Positions 6,693 to 15,519 of a stretch of 64,000 nt of DNA are shown piece after piece. This stretch comes from Massilia sp. Root351 (GTDB lineage Bacteria > Pseudomonadota > Gammaproteobacteria > Burkholderiales > Burkholderiaceae_D), in the NCBI RefSeq assembly GCF_001425045.1, contig NZ_LMDJ01000023.1:199420-263419 (forward strand), written 5' to 3'. The position numbers and the translations under genes were made by a program. The notes below the pieces were generated by a model, which saw only the letters and a list, made by a program, of their open reading frames with translations, searched no databases and was not told where the DNA came from. The stretch's first letter is position 1. The number at the start of each line of letters is the position of its first letter.

Positions 6693-8873
6693 ATGGACGC
6701 ATCCGACCTGCGTAACGATAAGCATGCGACGCCACGCACTGCGGCGCGGCGCGCCTTCCTGAAGACCGGTCTTGGCGCTGCCGGCGGCCTGCTGCTGTCG
6801 TTCTGCCTGCCGTCCGCCGGTGCTGCGGCAAAGATGGCGCCCGGCCCCGCATTCGCGCCCAACGCCTATTTGCGCATCGGCGCCGACAACAGCGTGACGG
6901 TGGTCTGCCCATTCGTGGAAATGGGGCAGGGCGCTTACACGTCTATTCCCATGCTGCTGGCCGAGGAACTGGAAGTGGACCTGGCCAACGTGCGCGTGGA
7001 GCACGCCCCGGCCGACGAAAAACTGTACGGCCACCCGCTGTTCGGCGCGCAATTGACGGGCGCTTCGGCCAGCGTGCGCGGCGCGTGGGAGCCGATGCGC
7101 AAGGCCGGCGCGTCGGCGCGCCTCATGCTGGTGTCGGCCGCAGCGTCCACCTGGGGCGTGGAGCCGGGCAGCTGCACGGTAGCGCAAGGCGTGGTGACGC
7201 ACCAGGCCAGCGGCCGCAAGCTGACATACGGCGAACTGGCGGCCAAGGCGGCAACCATGCCGCCGCCCACGGAGGTGCCGCTCAAGCCCGCGTCGGCCTT
7301 CCGCCTGGTGGGCACGCCGGCCAAGCGGCTGGACATTGCCGCCAAGGTGAACGGCACGGCCAAATTCGGCATCGACGCGCAGGCGCCGGGCATGAAGGTG
7401 GCGGCGGTGGCGGCCTGCCCGGTCTTCGGCGGCAAGCTGGCGTCGGTGGACGACAGCAAGGCGCGCGCGGTCAAGGGCGTGCGCAAGGTGGTCAAGCTGG
7501 ACGATGCGGTGGCGGTCATCGCCGACCACACCGGCGCCGCCCGCAAGGGCCTGGCCGCGCTGGCCATCACCTGGGACGAGGGACCGAACGCCAGGTTCTC
7601 GGGAGCCGAATGGGAGCGCCAGCTGGAAGCGGCCATGAACGGCAAGGGCCTGCTGGCGGTGAACGAAGGCGGCTACGCCAAGCTGGTCGAGGGCGGCGCG
7701 CGCCAGGTGGAGGCGGTTTATATGATGCCTTTCCTGGCCCACGCCACCATGGAGCCGATGAACTGCACCGCGCACGTGCGCAAGGACGGCGTGGACATCT
7801 GGACCGGCACCCAGGCGGCGGGCCGGGCGCAGGACTTCGTGGCCAAGGCGCTGAACGTGGACCCGGGCACGGTGCGCATCAATAACTTCCTGCTGGGCGG
7901 CGGTTTCGGGCGCAGGCTGGAGGTGGACTACATCGTGCAGGCGGCGCTGATCGCGCGCCAGGTGAGTTACCCGGTGAAGGTGGTGTGGAGCCGGGAAGAG
8001 GACATGCAGCACGATTATTTCCGTCCGCTATACCGCGACGAGCTGGCCATGGCGCTGGACGCAAAGGGCAAGCCGGTGGGCTTCCGCCACCGCTTCGCCG
8101 GCTCGGCCGTCGAGGCGCGCTACGCGCCGGCATGGATGAAGGACGGCATCGACACGGATGCCATCGACGCCGCCGCCAGCCCCTACGACTTTGCCCACAA
8201 GGTGGTGGAATTCCACCCGGTGGAGACGGCGGTGCCGACCGGCTTCTGGCGCGGTGTCGGGCCTACCCACAACACCTTCGTCATCGAGGGCTTCATGGAT
8301 GAACTGGCGGCCGGCGCCAAGGCCGACCCGCTGGCCTATCGGCGCGCCGTGCTGAGCAAGGAGCCGCGCGCGCTGGCGGTGCTGGAGCTGGCGGCGCAAA
8401 AGGCTGGCTGGGGCAAGACCATGGCGCCGGGGACCGGCATGGGGCTGGCGCTGGCAGTGGCCTGGGGCAGCTATGCCGCCTGCGTGGTGGAAGCGGCGGT
8501 GGACGCGGCGGGCCAGGTCAATCTGAAACGGGTGGTGTCGGCCATCGATTGCGGCCAGGCTGTAAATACCGACGGGGTGATCGCGCAGATCGAGAGCGGC
8601 AGCGTGTACGGGCTGACGGCCGCCTTGTACGGCAAGCTGACGCTGGAGAACGGGCGCGTCATGCAGGGTAACTTCCACGACTATCCGGTGCTGCGCATGA
8701 ACGAAGTGCCGCCCATCGAGGTGCACCTGGTGCAGAATGGCCTGGCGCCGGGGGGCGTGGGCGAGATCGGCTGCGCCATGGTGGCGCCAGCGCTGGTGAA
8801 CGCGGTGTTCGCGGCTACCGGAAAACGGCTGCGCCGCCTGCCGGTGGAGGCGGAGCAGCTGAAACAGGCTTAG
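6693..8873 (+). CDS. Molybdopterin-binding large subunit, isoquinoline 1-oxidoreductase beta type
   Basis: A 726-residue xanthine-dehydrogenase-family hydroxylase catalytic subunit. The N-terminus has a twin-arginine signal (RRAFLKTGLGAAGG) for Tat export, expected for the IorB-type single-chain form. Typical blocks include FVEMGQGAYT, LLGGGFGRRLEVDY, GFWRGVGPTHNTFVIEGFMDELA and, near the end, the GGVGEIGCAMVAPA segment with the likely catalytic Glu. The start at 6693 has AAAGGA eight bases upstream; ATG 6684, overlapping the upstream stop as ATGA, is the alternative. No FAD subunit or cytochrome c subunit is adjacent, so its electron acceptor is encoded elsewhere. The substrate is unknown (aldehyde or N-heterocycle). 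Confidence 0.87.
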   Translation: MDASDLRNDKHATPRTAARRAFLKTGLGAAGGLLLSFCLPSAGAAAKMAPGPAFAPNAYLRIGADNSVTVVCPFVEMGQGAYTSIPMLLAEELEVDLANVRVEHAPADEKLYGHPLFGAQLTGASASVRGAWEPMRKAGASARLMLVSAAASTWGVEPGSCTVAQGVVTHQASGRKLTYGELAAKAATMPPPTEVPLKPASAFRLVGTPAKRLDIAAKVNGTAKFGIDAQAPGMKVAAVAACPVFGGKLASVDDSKARAVKGVRKVVKLDDAVAVIADHTGAARKGLAALAITWDEGPNARFSGAEWERQLEAAMNGKGLLAVNEGGYAKLVEGGARQVEAVYMMPFLAHATMEPMNCTAHVRKDGVDIWTGTQAAGRAQDFVAKALNVDPGTVRINNFLLGGGFGRRLEVDYIVQAALIARQVSYPVKVVWSREEDMQHDYFRPLYRDELAMALDAKGKPVGFRHRFAGSAVEARYAPAWMKDGIDTDAIDAAASPYDFAHKVVEFHPVETAVPTGFWRGVGPTHNTFVIEGFMDELAAGAKADPLAYRRAVLSKEPRALAVLELAAQKAGWGKTMAPGTGMGLALAVAWGSYAACVVEAAVDAAGQVNLKRVVSAIDCGQAVNTDGVIAQIESGSVYGLTAALYGKLTLENGRVMQGNFHDYPVLRMNEVPPIEVHLVQNGLAPGGVGEIGCAMVAPALVNAVFAATGKRLRRLPVEAEQLKQA

Positions 8874-8913
8874 CGGGCTGAGGGGCAGGCGCGGCGCTTG
8901 TGCGGGATGGTGC

Positions 8914-9321
8914 TTAGTCCGCCGGGGCGGCCGGCAGTTGCGCCAGTACCTTGCGCAGCGCGCCATGCGCCATGGCGACCTCGGGCGAATCGTGCAGCAT
9001 GGCGCTGTAGCGCAGGCGGAAATCCTCGTCCGTGGCCGGCAGGGGGCCGACCAGGCCTTCGACCTCGGCGCGGAAGCGGCGTTCCAGGTCGACCACCAGG
9101 GCTTCCTCGTCGTCCAGGCATTCGTCCAGCGTGCTGATGATGCCGGACAGCTTTTGCAGCCAGGCGAAATGCGGGTGGCTGGTGACCAGTTGCAGGTGTT
9201 CGAGAGCGCTGCCGACGTTGCCGAAATACTGGGTTTCGACGTCCAGCAGCGCTTTGTGCAGCGTCCTGAGCGCGCGCGACAGGTGTTGCAGGTCGCTGCG
9301 CAGGGTTTTTCCTTCTATCAT
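8914..9321 (-). CDS. Hypothetical protein, 135 aa, helical
   Basis: A 135-residue, largely alpha-helical acidic protein (LQHLSRALRTLHKALLDVETQY, TSHPHFAWLQKLSGIISTLDE). It has no signal peptide or membrane span. GGAG lies upstream of the ATG, and the gene converges tightly on the molybdenum hydroxylase gene with 40 nt between stops. I do not recognise a named domain; similar short helical proteins occur as conserved hypotheticals in the family. Function not assignable. Confidence 0.6.
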   Translation of the reverse strand: MIEGKTLRSDLQHLSRALRTLHKALLDVETQYFGNVGSALEHLQLVTSHPHFAWLQKLSGIISTLDECLDDEEALVVDLERRFRAEVEGLVGPLPATDEDFRLRYSAMLHDSPEVAMAHGALRKVLAQLPAAPAD

Positions 9322-9396
9322 TTCCGGCTCCGGCTGATGTGATTGTCAAATACGTAAACCGTCATCATAAGCCATTGCCGGAAATCCGGCGCTCTG

Positions 9397-10815
9397 CTAT
9401 TTGGCAGGGAGGCCGGCGGGCGCCGTTTGGTTCAGCAGCGAGTGGTGGCGGGCATAGCCGAAGTACACCACCAGGCCGATGGCCAGCCAGATGCCGAAGG
9501 CGACCCAGGTGAACCAGGCCAGGAAGCTCATCAGCGCCAGGCACAGCACCACCGCCAGCGCCGGCACCACCGGCACGCCGGGGCAGCGGAAGGCGCGGTG
9601 CAGGTCGGGGCGCTTCTTGCGCAGCACGATCACGGCGACCGACACCAGGCAGAAGGCGGCCAGCGTGCCGATGTTGATCAGCTCGGTCAGCACGTTTAGC
9701 GGCACCAGGGCGGCGATACCGCCGAAGATCAGGCCCACCATCCACGTGGCGAAGAACGGCGTGTGGTGCTTGGGGTGCACTTCCGACAGTTTTTTCGGCA
9801 GCAGGCCGTCGCGCGACATGGCGAAGATGATGCGGGTCTGGCCGTAGGCCATCACCAGGATCACCGTCGTCATGCCGAGGATGGCGCCCAGGTTGACGAA
9901 GCGCGCCACCCAGTTTTCGCCCGCATATTCCAGCGCCAGGGTGACCGGATGGTCCACGCCCAGGAATTTCTGGTAAGGCACGATGCCGGTCATGATGGCC
10001 GAGACGATCACGTACAGCACGGCGCAGGCGGCCAGCGAGCCGATAATGCCGATCGGCAAGTCGCGCTCGGGGCGCTTGACTTCCTCGGCGGCCGAGGTCA
10101 CCGCGTCGAAGCCAATGAAGGCGAAAAACACCAGCGCGGCGGCGCTCATGATGCCGGTGGCGCCGAACGGCGCGTACGGCTGCCAGTTGCTCGGCTCCAC
10201 GTGGCCGATGCCGACCGCGATGAACAGCAGCACCACGCCGATCTTGATGGCGACCATGATGTTGTTGACGCGGGCCGATTCGCGCACGCCCAGCGACAGC
10301 ATGGCCGTCAGCACCAGCATGATGAGCAGCGCGGGCAGGTTGAACCAGGTGCTCACGCCGGGCACGGCGCCGGGCGCGGCGGTCAGCTCCACCGGCAGGC
10401 GGAAACCGACGCTGGCCAGCAGCGACTGCAGGTAGCCGGACCAGCCGACCGACACGGCGGAAGTGGCCAGGCCGTATTCCAGCAGCAAGTCCCAGCCTAT
10501 CATCCAGGCCACCACTTCGCCCAGGGTGGCGTAGCTGTAGGTGTAGATGGAGCCGGCAACCGGCACCGAGGAGGCAAATTCAGCGTAACAGAGGGCGGCG
10601 AAGCCGCAGGCGATGGCGGCGATCACGAAGGAGATGGTCAGGGCCGGACCGGCGGTCAGCGCCCCGGTACCGGTCAGCACGAAGATGCCGGTGCCGACAA
10701 TGGCGCCTATGCCCATCAGGATGAGGTCGAAGGGGCCGAGTACTTTGGCCAGGCCGCCCGGTTTGCGGCTGGCGGCGACCATGTCGTCTAGATTCTTGGT
10801 TCTAAAGATGCTCAC
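9397..10815 (-). CDS. APC-superfamily amino-acid permease (cationic amino acid transporter type)
   Basis: A 472-residue permease with twelve predicted membrane helices. The first helix has the GAIVGTGIFVLTG signature, and the middle has FFAFIGFDAVTSAAEEVKRPERDLPIG, both typical of the CAT/YfnA branch of the APC superfamily. It carries out proton-coupled uptake or exchange of amino acids across the inner membrane. The start codon is GTG with GGAGAAAC about ten bases upstream. It is monocistronic. The substrate is not resolved; basic or branched amino acids are both represented in the family. Confidence 0.87.
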   Translation of the reverse strand: MSIFRTKNLDDMVAASRKPGGLAKVLGPFDLILMGIGAIVGTGIFVLTGTGALTAGPALTISFVIAAIACGFAALCYAEFASSVPVAGSIYTYSYATLGEVVAWMIGWDLLLEYGLATSAVSVGWSGYLQSLLASVGFRLPVELTAAPGAVPGVSTWFNLPALLIMLVLTAMLSLGVRESARVNNIMVAIKIGVVLLFIAVGIGHVEPSNWQPYAPFGATGIMSAAALVFFAFIGFDAVTSAAEEVKRPERDLPIGIIGSLAACAVLYVIVSAIMTGIVPYQKFLGVDHPVTLALEYAGENWVARFVNLGAILGMTTVILVMAYGQTRIIFAMSRDGLLPKKLSEVHPKHHTPFFATWMVGLIFGGIAALVPLNVLTELINIGTLAAFCLVSVAVIVLRKKRPDLHRAFRCPGVPVVPALAVVLCLALMSFLAWFTWVAFGIWLAIGLVVYFGYARHHSLLNQTAPAGLPAK

Positions 10816-10962
10816 TATCGTGTTTCTCCAATGTGTCTCTGTCTTGAGATTTTTTAAGTATGGGCGCCTGGCCAGATCATGGCTGGACGCTGCCGCATAC
10901 TAGCACAAGGCGCCTTGTTGGCACCATGGCAAGGACGGAGACGTGGAGAGGGGTTGCGGCGA

Positions 10963-11187
10963 TTAGTGCAGCAGGCGGCCGGCGCGGTCGACGTAGCGGC
11001 TGGCGGCCGGCATCGGGGCAGCCGAGGCGGCGGCGGTGCGGTCCAACCGGGCCTGCACCAGCTTCTGCCAGGCACTCACCCAGCGCGACGCAACCACGCA
11101 TTCTTCAGTAGACCTGGCGCCGAGCGTGCGCTCGACAGCGAGTTTCTGGCGTTTCAGGGCGTACAGGGCTTGGGAGTAGTTGTCCAT
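10963..11187 (-). CDS. Small hypothetical protein, 74 aa
   Basis: A 74-residue basic protein starting MDNYSQALYALKRQKLAVERT, with a likely amphipathic helix, an SRWVSAWQKLVQARLDR segment and an Ala/Pro-rich tail. No ribosome site is strong, and the frame continues upstream to 11226. It has no signal peptide or recognised domain. It lies between the permease and the Crp/Fnr gene on the opposite strand to the latter. Coding status is plausible but not certain. Confidence 0.4.
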   Translation of the reverse strand: MDNYSQALYALKRQKLAVERTLGARSTEECVVASRWVSAWQKLVQARLDRTAAASAAPMPAASRYVDRAGRLLH

Positions 11188-11405
11188 CTGGTGTCGTCGA
11201 ACAGTAGTGGGGCGGTGCGCTGCCATGGGTCTATTATCGGCGAGCCGGGAATGGCTGAATGTGCGTTACCTCTCACTACGTAGGAATAAGATGACATTTT
11301 CGCCTGCTGATGTACTACACGCGGCGATCTTCTGGTCCGATACTGCTGAGCTGCCGGCGCTATTAAAGTAGAGCCTGAAGAAAACAACAACAGATCAGGT
11401 GTCCC
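11188..11405 (+). other. Intergenic promoter region of the Crp/Fnr gene
   Basis: 218 nt between the divergent small hypothetical gene and the Crp/Fnr regulator. It contains a short open frame with its own ribosome site (see 11291-11371). I see no convincing -35/-10 pair or Fnr-type dyad. Confidence 0.35.
11291..11371 (+). CDS. Possible 26-aa leader peptide
   Basis: A 26-codon frame (begins MTFSPADVLHAAIFW, ends PALLK) with an AGGA ribosome site six to seven bases upstream of ATG, ending 34 nt before the Crp/Fnr start. It could be a small protein or an upstream leader; there is no run of one amino acid suggesting attenuation. Offered as a weak candidate only. Confidence 0.2.
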   Translation: MTFSPADVLHAAIFWSDTAELPALLK

Positions 11406-12167
11406 ATGTTCCCAGCCGCTCACAATAGTGTCATCGCCCCTCCCCCAGCCGTGCGCCGTCCGGCCGCCGCGCCTGCCATGTCGCTGGCCGGCGCCCGCCA
11501 GAACGAGCTGCTGCGGGCCCTGCCCGAGGCCGACCTGGAGCGCCTGTTCGGGCACATGGAGCTGGTGCCGCTGAAGCCCGGCCAATGCCTGTACGACTTC
11601 GGCGACGAACTCGAATACTGCTACTTCCCCACCAACGCCATCGTCTCGCTGCAATATATTAACGAGGAGGGCGCCACCACCGAGATCGCCGTGGTCGGCC
11701 GCGAAGGCGTGGCCGGCGTGGCCGTCTACCGTGGCGAGCGCGCCAGCAACACCGCCGTGGTCACCGGCGCCGGCTACGGCTACCGCCTGCATGCCGAGGC
11801 GCTGCGCGGCATGTTCGCCGAGGGTGGCATGCTGGCCCAGCAGCTGATGCGCTACACCAGCAGCATGTTTACCCAGCTGGCCCAGAACGTGGTGAGCAGC
11901 CGCCACAGCAGCATCGACCAGAAACTGTGCCGCTGGCTGCTGGAGCGCCTGGACCGCTCCATCGGTACTGAATTGAAAGCCACGCAGGAGAACATCGCCA
12001 ACCTGCTGGGCGTGCGCCGCGAAAGCATTACCGCCAGCGCCGCCAAGCTGCAGGCCGAAGGGGCGATCCAGTGCCGCCGCGGCGTGATCGACGTGCTGGA
12101 CCGCACCATCCTGGAAAACAATGCGGGCGCATGCTACTTCGCGCCGCGCCTGGCCTTGCCGGAGTAG
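11406..12167 (+). CDS. Crp/Fnr-family transcriptional regulator
   Basis: A 253-residue regulator. The cNMP-binding-like beta-barrel covers roughly residues 40-150 (LKPGQCLYDFGDELEYCYFPTNA, ATTEIAVVGREGVAG). It is followed by the long dimer helix and a C-terminal winged helix (ATQENIANLLGVRRESITASAAKLQAEGAI). It lacks the Fnr N-terminal cysteine cluster, so it is not an oxygen sensor of that type; the effector is unknown. The gene lies 15 nt before the hybrid histidine kinase gene and is probably co-transcribed with it. Related regulators in this family are often linked to stress or light control, which is only context. Confidence 0.85.
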   Translation: MFPAAHNSVIAPPPAVRRPAAAPAMSLAGARQNELLRALPEADLERLFGHMELVPLKPGQCLYDFGDELEYCYFPTNAIVSLQYINEEGATTEIAVVGREGVAGVAVYRGERASNTAVVTGAGYGYRLHAEALRGMFAEGGMLAQQLMRYTSSMFTQLAQNVVSSRHSSIDQKLCRWLLERLDRSIGTELKATQENIANLLGVRRESITASAAKLQAEGAIQCRRGVIDVLDRTILENNAGACYFAPRLALPE

Positions 12168-12182
12168 CCTCCCAACCGTGAA

Positions 12183-14444
12183 ATGTTAGTCCCATCCCGT
12201 GTCCCGGTACGGCTGCGCCATTTGCTGGTGCTGCTGACCGCGATCGGCTTTATTCCGCTGATCCTGATTGGCGCCTGGGGCGTCAAGATGACGGCCGACC
12301 ATCAGCGGCGCGAACTGGAGCGCTCGATGCTGGATTTGTCGCGCGCGCTCTCCAGCGCCGTCGATGCGGAACTGGACGGCTGGGTCGGCACGCTGCGCAC
12401 CATGGCGCGCACTCCCGCGCTGGGCAGCGGCGACATGCGCGCCTTCTACGACTTCGCCAAGGAACAGGTGCACATGCAATCCGACTGGTCCAGCGTGGTG
12501 CTGACCGACGCCAACGGCGCAGTCGTGTTCAAGACCGTGCTGCCCTACGGCTCCCAGGACGGGTGGGTGATCGATCCGGACAGCCTGCAGCGCGCCATGT
12601 CCTTGCGCCAGCCTGTGATCGGCCGCATCGCGCACGGCCAGGCGGCGCAGCCGGCCTTCCCGGTGCGGGTGCCGGTGACCGACAACCAGAACAATCTCTA
12701 TGTGCTGACGGCGGCGATCCAGCCCAGCCGCATTCTCAAGCTGGTGCAGCGCCAGCGCAATCCGGACGGCTGGGTGATCTCGGTGCATGACAGCAGCGGC
12801 CTGCGGGTGGCGCGTTCGCTGGACCACGAGCGCACCATCGGCACCGGACCCAGCGCCAGCCTGGCGCAGCTGATGCAGAACGGGCCGATGGAAGGCGTGG
12901 GCGTGACGCGCACGCTGGAAAACGTGGAAGTGGTGTCGGCCTACACGCGCCTGTCGCGCTACGGCTGGACCGTGGCGGTCGGCGCGCCGACCGCCGCGCT
13001 AACCGGCATCCTGGCCCAAAGCGCGGCGGTGTACGCGGGCGCCATCATCGCTTCGCTGCTGCTGTGCACCGGGCTGGCGGTGCTGATCGCGCGCCGCATG
13101 GTGGCGGCGATCGGTGCGCTGCAGGAGCAGGCGGTGCGGCTGGGGCGCGGCGAGCCGGTGCAGATTGCGCCGTCCGGCATCTATGAAGTGAACATGATGG
13201 GGTTGGCGCTGGAGGCGGCGGCGCACCAGCGCACCGGCCATGAACGCGAGCGCGGACACTTGCTGGCGTCGCTGGAACAGGCGCTGAAGGCGCAGGAGGA
13301 GGCGCTGGCGCGCGCCGAGAGCGCCAGCCGCGCCAAGGACGACTTTCTGGCCGTGCTGGGACATGAGCTGCGCAATCCTTTAAGTCCGATCGTCAGCGCG
13401 CTGGACCTGATGTCGGCGCGCGAGCAGGGCGTGTACCAGCGCGAGCGCGACGTGATGCGGCGCCAGGTGGTGCACCTGAAGCGGCTGGTGGACGATTTGC
13501 TGGACGTGTCGCGCATCACGCGCGGCAAGCTGGAACTGGTCATGGCGCCGGTGAACCTGTGCCAGGTGGTGGCCCAGGCGGTGGACGCGGCCAACGGCGC
13601 CAAGCTGCGCGGGCCCGCCATCGGCGTGCGCATGCCGGAGAGCGCCTGGGTCATGGGCGATGAAAGCCGGCTGGTGCAGGTGCTGACCAATTTGCTGTCG
13701 AACGCGGTGCGTTTCGGCGGCGATGGCGCCATTGCGGTAACGCTGGAAGTGGTGTCCGGGCAGGCCCGCCTGCAGGTGCGCGACCACGGCGTCGGCATGC
13801 ATCCGGGCATGCTGGAGCATATTTTCGAGCCATTCTACCAGGCCCCTCAGCCGCTGGCGCGGGCGGCCGGCGGCTTGGGGCTGGGCCTGGCCATTGCCCG
13901 CAATATCGTGGAACGGCACGGCGGGCGCATCGGCGCCATCAGCCCTGGGCAGGCGCAGGGCAGCACTTTCGAAGTGCTGTTGCCTGCCATCGCCGCGCCC
14001 AGGCTGGGACTGCCTGCCGACGGCGCGCCGGAACATGAGCCGGATGCCGGCGCCGCGCATGCCGATGCGACATCGTCAGAGCCGGCGCGCCGCCGCATCC
14101 TGGTGGTGGACGACAACCAGGACGCCGCGAAGGGCTTGCAGGCCCTGCTGGAATTGAGCGGCCACGAGGTGGTGGCAGTCCATAGCGCCTGCGCCGCGCT
14201 CGACAGTTTCGCTGCGGAGCAGCCCGAGGTGGCCATTGTCGATATCGGCCTGCCGGACATGAACGGCTACCAGCTGGCCGGCGCGCTGCGCGCCCGCAGC
14301 CGCGGCGCCTTGCGCCTGATCGCGCTGACCGGCTACGGCCAGGCCGCCGACAAGCAGCGCGCCGAAGCGGCGGGATTCGACCTGCACCTGACCAAGCCGG
14401 CCGGCATCACCGAGCTGCAGCGCGCGATCGCCGACGTGGAATGA
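12183..14444 (+). CDS. Hybrid sensor histidine kinase / response regulator
   Basis: A 753-residue membrane kinase. A first transmembrane helix (about 12-30) is followed by a periplasmic cache-like sensor domain (about 33-275) and a second helix (about 278-300). A short linker coiled coil leads to HisKA with phospho-His394 (GHELRNPL) and a HATPase domain with LLSNAVRFG and GLGLGLAIARNIVERHGG. A C-terminal receiver from about residue 638 has acceptor Asp687 (VDIGLPDMNGYQ) and the LTKPAG lysine. No separate output regulator is adjacent, and the upstream Crp/Fnr gene is the nearest candidate partner. No clear ribosome site; translation may be coupled. The signal is unknown. Confidence 0.88.
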   Translation: MLVPSRVPVRLRHLLVLLTAIGFIPLILIGAWGVKMTADHQRRELERSMLDLSRALSSAVDAELDGWVGTLRTMARTPALGSGDMRAFYDFAKEQVHMQSDWSSVVLTDANGAVVFKTVLPYGSQDGWVIDPDSLQRAMSLRQPVIGRIAHGQAAQPAFPVRVPVTDNQNNLYVLTAAIQPSRILKLVQRQRNPDGWVISVHDSSGLRVARSLDHERTIGTGPSASLAQLMQNGPMEGVGVTRTLENVEVVSAYTRLSRYGWTVAVGAPTAALTGILAQSAAVYAGAIIASLLLCTGLAVLIARRMVAAIGALQEQAVRLGRGEPVQIAPSGIYEVNMMGLALEAAAHQRTGHERERGHLLASLEQALKAQEEALARAESASRAKDDFLAVLGHELRNPLSPIVSALDLMSAREQGVYQRERDVMRRQVVHLKRLVDDLLDVSRITRGKLELVMAPVNLCQVVAQAVDAANGAKLRGPAIGVRMPESAWVMGDESRLVQVLTNLLSNAVRFGGDGAIAVTLEVVSGQARLQVRDHGVGMHPGMLEHIFEPFYQAPQPLARAAGGLGLGLAIARNIVERHGGRIGAISPGQAQGSTFEVLLPAIAAPRLGLPADGAPEHEPDAGAAHADATSSEPARRRILVVDDNQDAAKGLQALLELSGHEVVAVHSACAALDSFAAEQPEVAIVDIGLPDMNGYQLAGALRARSRGALRLIALTGYGQAADKQRAEAAGFDLHLTKPAGITELQRAIADVE

Positions 14445-14446
14445 GT

Positions 14447-14472
14447 AAAGCCCCTGGCGGGGCAGGGGCTTT
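14447..14472. terminator. Bidirectional rho-independent terminator
   Basis: A 9-bp stem AAAGCCCCT (14447-14455) / AGGGGCTTT (14464-14472) with an 8-nt loop sits between the convergent hybrid kinase and ferredoxin-NADP reductase genes. A/T ends on both sides allow it to serve both strands. Confidence 0.75.
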
Positions 14473-14507
14473 CGGGACTGGCTTTCGGTGCCCTGGCGGG
14501 CGCCGGA

Positions 14508-15281
14508 TTATTTCTCGGCGAAGGCGCGCTCGATGACGAAGTCGCCCGGCGTGGAGGTATTGCCTTCCTTGAAGCCGCGCGCTTCCAGCATTTCCTTCAG
14601 GTCGCGCAGCATGTCCGAGCTGCCGCAGATCATCACGCGGTCTTCGTTCGGGTTCAGTTCCGGCACGCCCAGGTCTTCGAACAGCTTGCCGCTTTCGATC
14701 AGCGCGGTCACGCGGCCCATGTTCTTGTACTCTTCACGGGTCACGGTCGGGTAGTAGCGCAGCTTGCTGGTCACCAGTTCGCCCAGGAACTCGTGGTTGG
14801 GCAAGTGCTCCACCAGCATGTCGTGGTAGGCCAGCTCGTCGACCTGGCGCACGCCGTGCACCAGGATCAGCTGGTCGAACTTCTCGTAGATTTCCGGATC
14901 GCGCACAATGCTCAGGAACGGCGCCAGGCCGGTGCCGGTCGACAGCATGTACAGGCGCTTGCCCGGCAGCAGATAGTCGGACACCAGCGTGCCGGTCGGC
15001 TTGCGGCCGACGATCACGGTGTCGCCCACCTGCAGGTGCTGCAGGCGCGAGGTCAGCGGGCCGCCCGGAACCTTGATGCTGAAGAATTCCAGGTGGTCTT
15101 CGTAGTTGGCGCTGGCGATGCTGTAGGCGCGCAGCAGCGGCTTGCCGTCGACGCGCAGGCCGATCATGGTGAAGTGGCCGTTGGAAAAGCGCAAGGCAGG
15201 GTCGCGCGTGGTGGTAAAGGAGAACAGGGTGTCCGTCCAGTGGTGCACGCTTAAAACCTTCTCCTCGTTCATGTTGCTCAT
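14508..15281 (-). CDS. fpr: Ferredoxin--NADP(+) reductase
   Basis: A 257-residue flavoprotein of the bacterial Fpr subclass. FAD is bound through RAYSIASANYEDHLEF and the following GGPLTS loop. The NADP site is marked by STGTGLAPFLS and by VMICGSSDMLRDLK, and the C-terminus FVIERAFAEK matches the subclass. It passes electrons between NADPH and ferredoxin or flavodoxin in the cytoplasm, often in oxidative stress defence. The start at 15281 gives the standard family length; the frame extends upstream to 15398 without conservation. Transcribed towards the kinase terminator. Confidence 0.92.
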   Translation of the reverse strand: MSNMNEEKVLSVHHWTDTLFSFTTTRDPALRFSNGHFTMIGLRVDGKPLLRAYSIASANYEDHLEFFSIKVPGGPLTSRLQHLQVGDTVIVGRKPTGTLVSDYLLPGKRLYMLSTGTGLAPFLSIVRDPEIYEKFDQLILVHGVRQVDELAYHDMLVEHLPNHEFLGELVTSKLRYYPTVTREEYKNMGRVTALIESGKLFEDLGVPELNPNEDRVMICGSSDMLRDLKEMLEARGFKEGNTSTPGDFVIERAFAEK

Positions 15282-15519
15282 TGTCTGATCCCGATTGACT
15301 AAAAAGTGAAAGCACCAGGCCCCGCGCGGTGGGCGTTTGCTTGGCAATCGGCTGAGCAGGGGGATGGCGCCGTAGAAAATTAGTGGCGTAACTGACATTG
15401 TAACGGATCGCGGGCCATCCTGTCTTGCAGGGCAAGCGACAGCTTAATCATATGCTTATGCGGTAGCGCAAGGGGTTTGCGTGGCATGATGGCGGTTTGA
15501 TAATCATTGTCCCGGTCCC
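15282..15519. other. Divergent intergenic region fpr / mscS
   Basis: 238 nt separating the divergent fpr and mechanosensitive-channel genes. It is less GC-rich near 15440-15515 (CTTAATCATATGCTTATG and GGTTTGATAATCATTG), the likely promoter zone for the channel gene. No SoxR- or OxyR-type dyad was recognised. Confidence 0.4.
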
